The position numbers and the translations under genes were made by a program. The notes beneath the pieces are model-generated. The model was given only the letters and a program-made list of their open reading frames with translations. It was not told where the DNA came from and made no database searches. From Candidatus Omnitrophota bacterium (GTDB lineage: Bacteria > Omnitrophota > Omnitrophia > Omnitrophales > JACQLI01): DNA of 45,607 bases. The DNA is taken from NCBI GenBank assembly GCA_016179745.1, contig JACPCP010000015.1, positions 1 through 45,607 on the forward strand. The letters run 5' to 3'. Shown here piece by piece: positions 42,476 through 45,607 of the stretch (its first letter is position 1; each line of letters starts with the position of its first letter).

Positions 42476-42543
42476 TGTCATTCTGAGGCCCAACGGGCCG
42501 AAGAATCTCGGCGTTGAGATCCTTCGCTCCGCTCAGGATGACA
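42476..42543. repeat. Palindromic interspersed repeat (TGTCATTCTGAG ... CTCAGGATGACA)
   Basis: The 68-base element begins TGTCATTCTGAG and ends CTCAGGATGACA. The 12-base arms are complementary with one mismatch, which would be a G-U pair in RNA. An inner pair, GAATCTCGGCG...GAGATCC, surrounds the centre. This sequence type is familiar as a short palindromic repeat scattered between genes in many bacterial genomes. It lies between divergent genes and carries no ORF. Confidence 0.75.
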
Positions 42544-42613
42544 TTCGAATTTGTCGAACGTGTTATTAACTGTGCCGTTCCTGCCCGATTCCCAAATCGC
42601 ATTTGCAGCTTGT

Positions 42614-42643
42614 TTGCGTCTGAGTGGTCGAAGGGCCTATTAT
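42614..42643 (+). promoter_or_regulatory. Promoter predicting a leaderless ATG start for endonuclease Q
   Basis: TTGCGT (42614-42619) and TATTAT (42638-42643) are separated by 18 bases. The predicted +1 is the A of the ATG at 42650. No Shine-Dalgarno sequence precedes this ATG. Confidence 0.4.
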
Positions 42644-42649
42644 ACCGCT

Positions 42650-43903
42650 ATGAAAATCATCGCTGATTTTCACATTCACTCCAAATACAGCCGGGCCACG
42701 TCCCGGCAGATGGAGGTGGAAACGGTGGCGCTCTGGGCTGAAAAGAAAGGGATCGATCTTCTCGGAACCGGTGATTTCACGCATCCGCAATACTTTGCGG
42801 AACTTCAGGGGGCGCTGGCCCCCCTGGGAAACGGGTTTTTCAAATTGAAAAGCCGCCCGTCTCCGGTTCACTTCATCCTGACGGTTGAGGTCAGCAATAT
42901 TTTCTCCGTCAAGGGGGCCGTCAAAAGGATCCACACGATTATTTTCGCCCCCTCGTTTGAGACGGCCCAGAAAATCAATTCCCAGCTCTCACGCCTCGGA
43001 AAGCTCGGAAGCGACGGCCGGCCGATCTTCGGTTTTCACGTCAAGGACATTGTGAAGATCGCACTCGACGCCTCGGCCGATTGCCTCATCGTCCCGGCCC
43101 ACGCCTGGACCCCGTGGTTTTCCGTCTTCGGCTCCAATTCCGGTTTCGATTCGATCGAGGAATGTTTCGAGGAGCAGGCAAAAAATATCTTCGCTATCGA
43201 GACCGGCCTTTCTTCGGACCCGGCCATGAATTGGCGCCTCTCCGGCCTCGACCGGATCACGCTCCTTTCCAATTCGGATTCTCACTCCCCCTCAAGAATC
43301 GGGCGGGAGGCGAATGTCTTTGATTGTGAGATGGACTACTTCGAGATTGTCCGGGCCATTCGTGAAAAGGACCGGAAGAAAATCCTCCACACGATCGAAT
43401 TCTTTCCGGAAGAGGGAAAATACCATTATGACGGCCACCGGGTCTGCGATTTGGTCCTGCCGCCCCGGGAGTCAAAGAAGCTCAACAAGGTCTGCCCCCG
43501 CTGCGGGAAGAAACTGACGATCGGCGTCCTTCACCGGGTGGAGGATTTGGCGGATCGGCCGGAAGGCTTTCGGCCGGAAGACCCCGTCCCTTTTAAGAAT
43601 ATGATTCCGCTGGACGAGATCCTTGCGGATGCGCTCGGCCAGAATGTCGGCACCAAGGCCGTGGACCAGGCCTACGAAACAATGGTGAAACAAATCGGGC
43701 CCGAGCTTTCGATTTTATTCGACCGGTCCCGGGAGGAGCTCGCCGCCGTTTCAGGCGAACGGGTGGTCGACGGAATTCTCCGGGTGCGGGAGGGCCGGGT
43801 TGAAATCAAGCCCGGTTATGACGGCGTCTATGGAAAGATCAAGGTTTTCAAAGAAGAGGAGAAGCCGGCCGCCTCTTCCAAACGTCAAATGGAATTCTTT
43901 TAA
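42650..43903 (+). CDS. Endonuclease Q-like PHP-domain DNA repair nuclease
   Basis: This 417-aa protein matches the EndoQ family along its full length. Motifs in order are ADFHIHSKYSRATS (PHP metal site, residues about 5-18), TGDFTHP, HAWTPWFSVFGSNSGFDS, ETGLSSDPAMNW, SNSDSHSPSRIGREAN, FFPEEGKYHYDGHRVC and a zinc-type CPRCGKKLTIGV. EndoQ cleaves DNA 5' of deaminated bases (uracil, hypoxanthine, xanthine). It is best known from archaea and is sporadic in bacteria. I chose the start at 42650 because the protein begins right at the PHP strand. A longer frame from 42551 reads through the promoter and has no family similarity. The last residues, RQMEFF, look like a sliding-clamp-binding peptide. 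It neighbours mutY, making a small base-repair cluster. Confidence 0.92.
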   Translation: MKIIADFHIHSKYSRATSRQMEVETVALWAEKKGIDLLGTGDFTHPQYFAELQGALAPLGNGFFKLKSRPSPVHFILTVEVSNIFSVKGAVKRIHTIIFAPSFETAQKINSQLSRLGKLGSDGRPIFGFHVKDIVKIALDASADCLIVPAHAWTPWFSVFGSNSGFDSIEECFEEQAKNIFAIETGLSSDPAMNWRLSGLDRITLLSNSDSHSPSRIGREANVFDCEMDYFEIVRAIREKDRKKILHTIEFFPEEGKYHYDGHRVCDLVLPPRESKKLNKVCPRCGKKLTIGVLHRVEDLADRPEGFRPEDPVPFKNMIPLDEILADALGQNVGTKAVDQAYETMVKQIGPELSILFDRSREELAAVSGERVVDGILRVREGRVEIKPGYDGVYGKIKVFKEEEKPAASSKRQMEFF

Positions 43904-43991
43904 GATGCGTCCGCATCAGAATCTTCCATGCCCTCCGGAGACATTCCAAGCAAACCAGCAATCCGGTCCCTCCGGCCTCCGGCGGACGCAC

Positions 43992-44445
43992 GTCTGTCCG
44001 ACAACAGTGGTTTGTAAGGAGAAATTCTCCGAGACTCTCGGCGCTCAATCGCTTTGGATTCGGAAAGGTCTAAGGGCGATCTCGCAGGGGCCCCTCGCCG
44101 TTCCCCGTCCAGTCTCTGCCCGGGGCCGGCGCTTCCCCCAGCGATCTAATTTCTCCCGAGGAATCCGACGCGGCTTTGCCACACTCGAAGACGTGTTCGG
44201 CCCGTGGTGAGGGCCTTCCCGGATTTGAAACGTTACGAGGGAGAAATTCTCCTTCCCCGACGCCAATCAGGGGCCGATTGGGTCCTACAACTCTTGCGAT
44301 TTCGGGGATGGGAAAACCCGGCCGAAAGGCTTAAGCGTAGGACCGGGTGGGCCCCGTCCCCGGAATCGCTTAGAGTTGTCAACGTGAGGCCCCGGCGGAG
44401 GGGAAGGGAGAATTTCTCCTTCCAAACCACTGTTGTCAGACAGCC
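43992..44445. mobile_element. Noncoding element of about 0.45 kb with long terminal inverted repeats (MITE-like candidate)
   Basis: The arm at 44000-44030 (starts GACAACAGTGGTTTG, ends GGAGAAATTCTCC) is the reverse complement of 44407-44437 with one mismatch over 31 bases, and weaker pairing extends several bases outward. The inner core GGAGAAATTCTCC recurs near 44239-44252, and a partial copy lies at 44148-44158. There is no credible ORF inside. A nonautonomous transposable element or a large structured RNA would both fit. I see no clear target-site duplication. Between the endonuclease Q stop and the left arm (43904-43991) there is only a small GATGCG-TC-CGCATC hairpin. Confidence 0.5.
44280..44379. 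repeat. Interlocked inverted repeats inside the 0.45-kb element
   Basis: 44287-44312 (ACAACTCT...GGGGATGGG) pairs with 44353-44379 (CCCGTCCCC...AGAGTTGT) with a few mismatches and a one-base length difference. GGTCCTAC (44280-44287) pairs with GTAGGACC (44337-44344). The arms are interleaved and not nested, so they could form either alternative structures or a pseudoknot. Confidence 0.55.
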
Positions 44446-45607
44446 GAGCGTTTCTGGGAGGCGGAGGAGGTTCTGCTTATATTTTCTTTTGTGGCTGGCA
44501 TTGTCTTTGGGAATTAATGGAGAGATACTCGCTGAAGAGAAGGCGTATGATTATGTGATTAAAGGGGCGCTCGTGTTTGACGGAGAGTCGCTCGTCCCGA
44601 AACGGCAGGACCTTGCGATCTCCGGCGACCTGCAGGGTGTCACGACCGAGGTCATCGGAAATTGCGGGATGTCGGCCGCTCCGGTGGAGGGCCCGCACAC
44701 CGGAGAAATCGCCGCCGTCTGGCGCCGGGAAGGGGTCGAGATTCCCTCTGAACTTCCCTGGAAGAGTTTCAAGGAATACGTGAACGAGAGCGAATTCCAG
44801 GGTCTTGAGACCAATTTCGCCGGCCTCGTGGGGCACGGGAACCTCCGGTCTTCCGTGATGGGAATGGCGCCCCGGGCCGCAACGTCGCAGGAAATCGAAT
44901 CGATGCGGGCGTTGTTGGGGGAGGCCCTCGACCAAGGCGCCTTCGGCATCAGCTTTGGCCTGGTTTACCTGCCGGGGATCTTTGCCTCTCGTGAGGAACT
45001 GGTCCGTCTCTGCACGGAAACCGCTAAACACGATGGGCTTTGTGTCTTCCATATTCGAGGTGAAGGGAAGGGGCTCGTGGAGGCGGTCCGGGAGGCCGTC
45101 GAAATCGGGAAGGCGGCTAAGGCCCGGATCCACATTTCCCATTTGAAAGCGGCCGGACAAAACAATTGGCCCAAGATTGACGAGGCCTTCCAGGTGATTG
45201 AATCCGCCCGGGCGGAAGGGCTTTCCGTGACGGCGGACGCCTACCCTTATACGGCCAGTTTCGCCGAATTGGGCGTCGTCCTTCCCGACGAACTTTATCA
45301 GGACCCCAACCGGCTGAACCGTTTGAAAGACCCGGTGGAGAAGAAGAAAATCCTGGAGAAGCTGGAAGCCCACTATCGGCAAAGCCCTGTTTCCTGGGAC
45401 AAAATCCGGGTGGCAACCGTGGCCGGAAAAAGAAATTTTACTTTACAGGGAAAGTCCCTTGCCGAAATCGCCGCCCTTTTCCGCAAATCCCCCGTTGAGA
45501 TGCTGATCGATCTTCTCACGATGGAAGAATTCAAAGTCAGCGCCTTTTTCCATTCTCAAAGTGAAGCGGTGGTTGAGAAGGTCTTTTCGAAACCCTACGT
45601 GGCCGTG
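44384..45607 (+). CDS. N-acyl-D-amino-acid deacylase (D-aminoacylase) family, 3'-partial, with internal deletion
   Basis: The reading frame runs to the window edge. YDYVIKGALVFDG (from 44546) and QGVTTEVIGNCGMSAAP (from about 44633) are classic for this amidohydrolase family. LVGHGNLR, GAFGISFGLVYLPG, HIRGEG, ISHLKAAG and TADAYPYTAS follow in order, keeping the bridging Cys and two later His ligands. However, the roughly 50 residues normally between the first strands and QGVTTEV are absent, including the D-x-H-x-H metal site. A signal-peptide-like core (RRRR, then a 15-residue hydrophobic run) lies at 44462-44515. The only in-frame start upstream of it is the GTG at 44384, inside the repeat element, so the start is uncertain. 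The gene is probably inactive, or affected by an assembly error. Confidence 0.65.
   Translation, partial: MRPRRRGRENFSFQTTVVRQPSVSGRRRRFCLYFLLWLALSLGINGEILAEEKAYDYVIKGALVFDGESLVPKRQDLAISGDLQGVTTEVIGNCGMSAAPVEGPHTGEIAAVWRREGVEIPSELPWKSFKEYVNESEFQGLETNFAGLVGHGNLRSSVMGMAPRAATSQEIESMRALLGEALDQGAFGISFGLVYLPGIFASREELVRLCTETAKHDGLCVFHIRGEGKGLVEAVREAVEIGKAAKARIHISHLKAAGQNNWPKIDEAFQVIESARAEGLSVTADAYPYTASFAELGVVLPDELYQDPNRLNRLKDPVEKKKILEKLEAHYRQSPVSWDKIRVATVAGKRNFTLQGKSLAEIAALFRKSPVEMLIDLLTMEEFKVSAFFHSQSEAVVEKVFSKPYVAV

Noticed and set aside
42551-42649. Extension of endonuclease Q to an upstream ATG at 42551
   Set aside because: The extension reads through the likely promoter and has no family similarity. 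The PHP strand starts immediately after the ATG at 42650.
43904-43917. GATGCGTCCGCATC hairpin as an intrinsic terminator after endonuclease Q
   Set aside because: The loop is only two bases and no T-run follows.
44477-45382. A 301-codon minus-strand frame at the right edge
   Set aside because: The plus strand here encodes unmistakable D-aminoacylase family motifs in order. The minus frame has none.

Overview
The window is bacterial, with about 55-60% GC in most genes. Over 80% of it is three very large plus-strand ORFs: at least 8,498 aa (open at the left edge), 1,405 aa and about 2,614 aa. Giant ORFs like the first, mosaic multi-domain proteins and a bacterial endonuclease Q together suggest an uncultivated lineage. 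Candidatus Omnitrophota is my best guess, because giant ORFs are a known trait there. That is an inference from gene content, not a phylogenetic result. I see no tRNA, rRNA, CRISPR array or transposase.

Left block (1-37775). The giant ORF enters the window inside a beta-rich repeat array. It continues through several thousand residues of helical and coiled-coil sequence with TolC/OEP-like hairpins, a tandem repeat built on a D-x-G-L-L-x-x-H-A core, and a lower-GC membrane module of roughly 18-20 helices. It ends in a string of enzyme-like cassettes: a HAD phosphatase, a GDP-hexose phosphorylase/HIT-like domain, a possible nucleotidyltransferase and two short unknown units. Two more multi-domain ORFs follow. 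Each has a signal peptide and a homologous first module of exactly 613 codons with faint similarity to the TraB/TIKI/ChaN/EreA superfamily. One then carries a UDP-sugar-pyrophosphorylase-like domain, the other a GT5 (glycogen/starch synthase)-like domain. The shared themes are the cell envelope and nucleotide-sugar or polysaccharide chemistry.

The most striking signal is the pentapeptide R-S-E-(V/L)-R. It occurs ten times, only in these three ORFs, and where domains are recognisable it lies at or near domain junctions. Synonymous codons differ between copies, so it looks conserved as protein and not as a DNA repeat. It behaves like a cassette delimiter, possibly a processing site that would make these ORFs bacterial polyproteins, or else a conserved linker. 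All three proteins also end in Ser-Ala.

Right block (37776-45607). This is ordinary compact gene content: a DUF4143-type AAA ATPase (+); a tightly packed minus-strand operon of a second DUF4143-type ATPase, mutY and a ygfZ-like gene; and endonuclease Q (+) with a possible sliding-clamp-binding tail. Promoter geometry suggests leaderless transcripts for the first ATPase and endonuclease Q. A palindromic interspersed repeat lies between the divergent genes. A 0.45-kb element with long terminal inverted repeats and nested internal inverted repeats follows endonuclease Q and abuts a D-aminoacylase-family gene. That gene has lost the segment carrying its metal-binding HxH motif and runs off the right edge.
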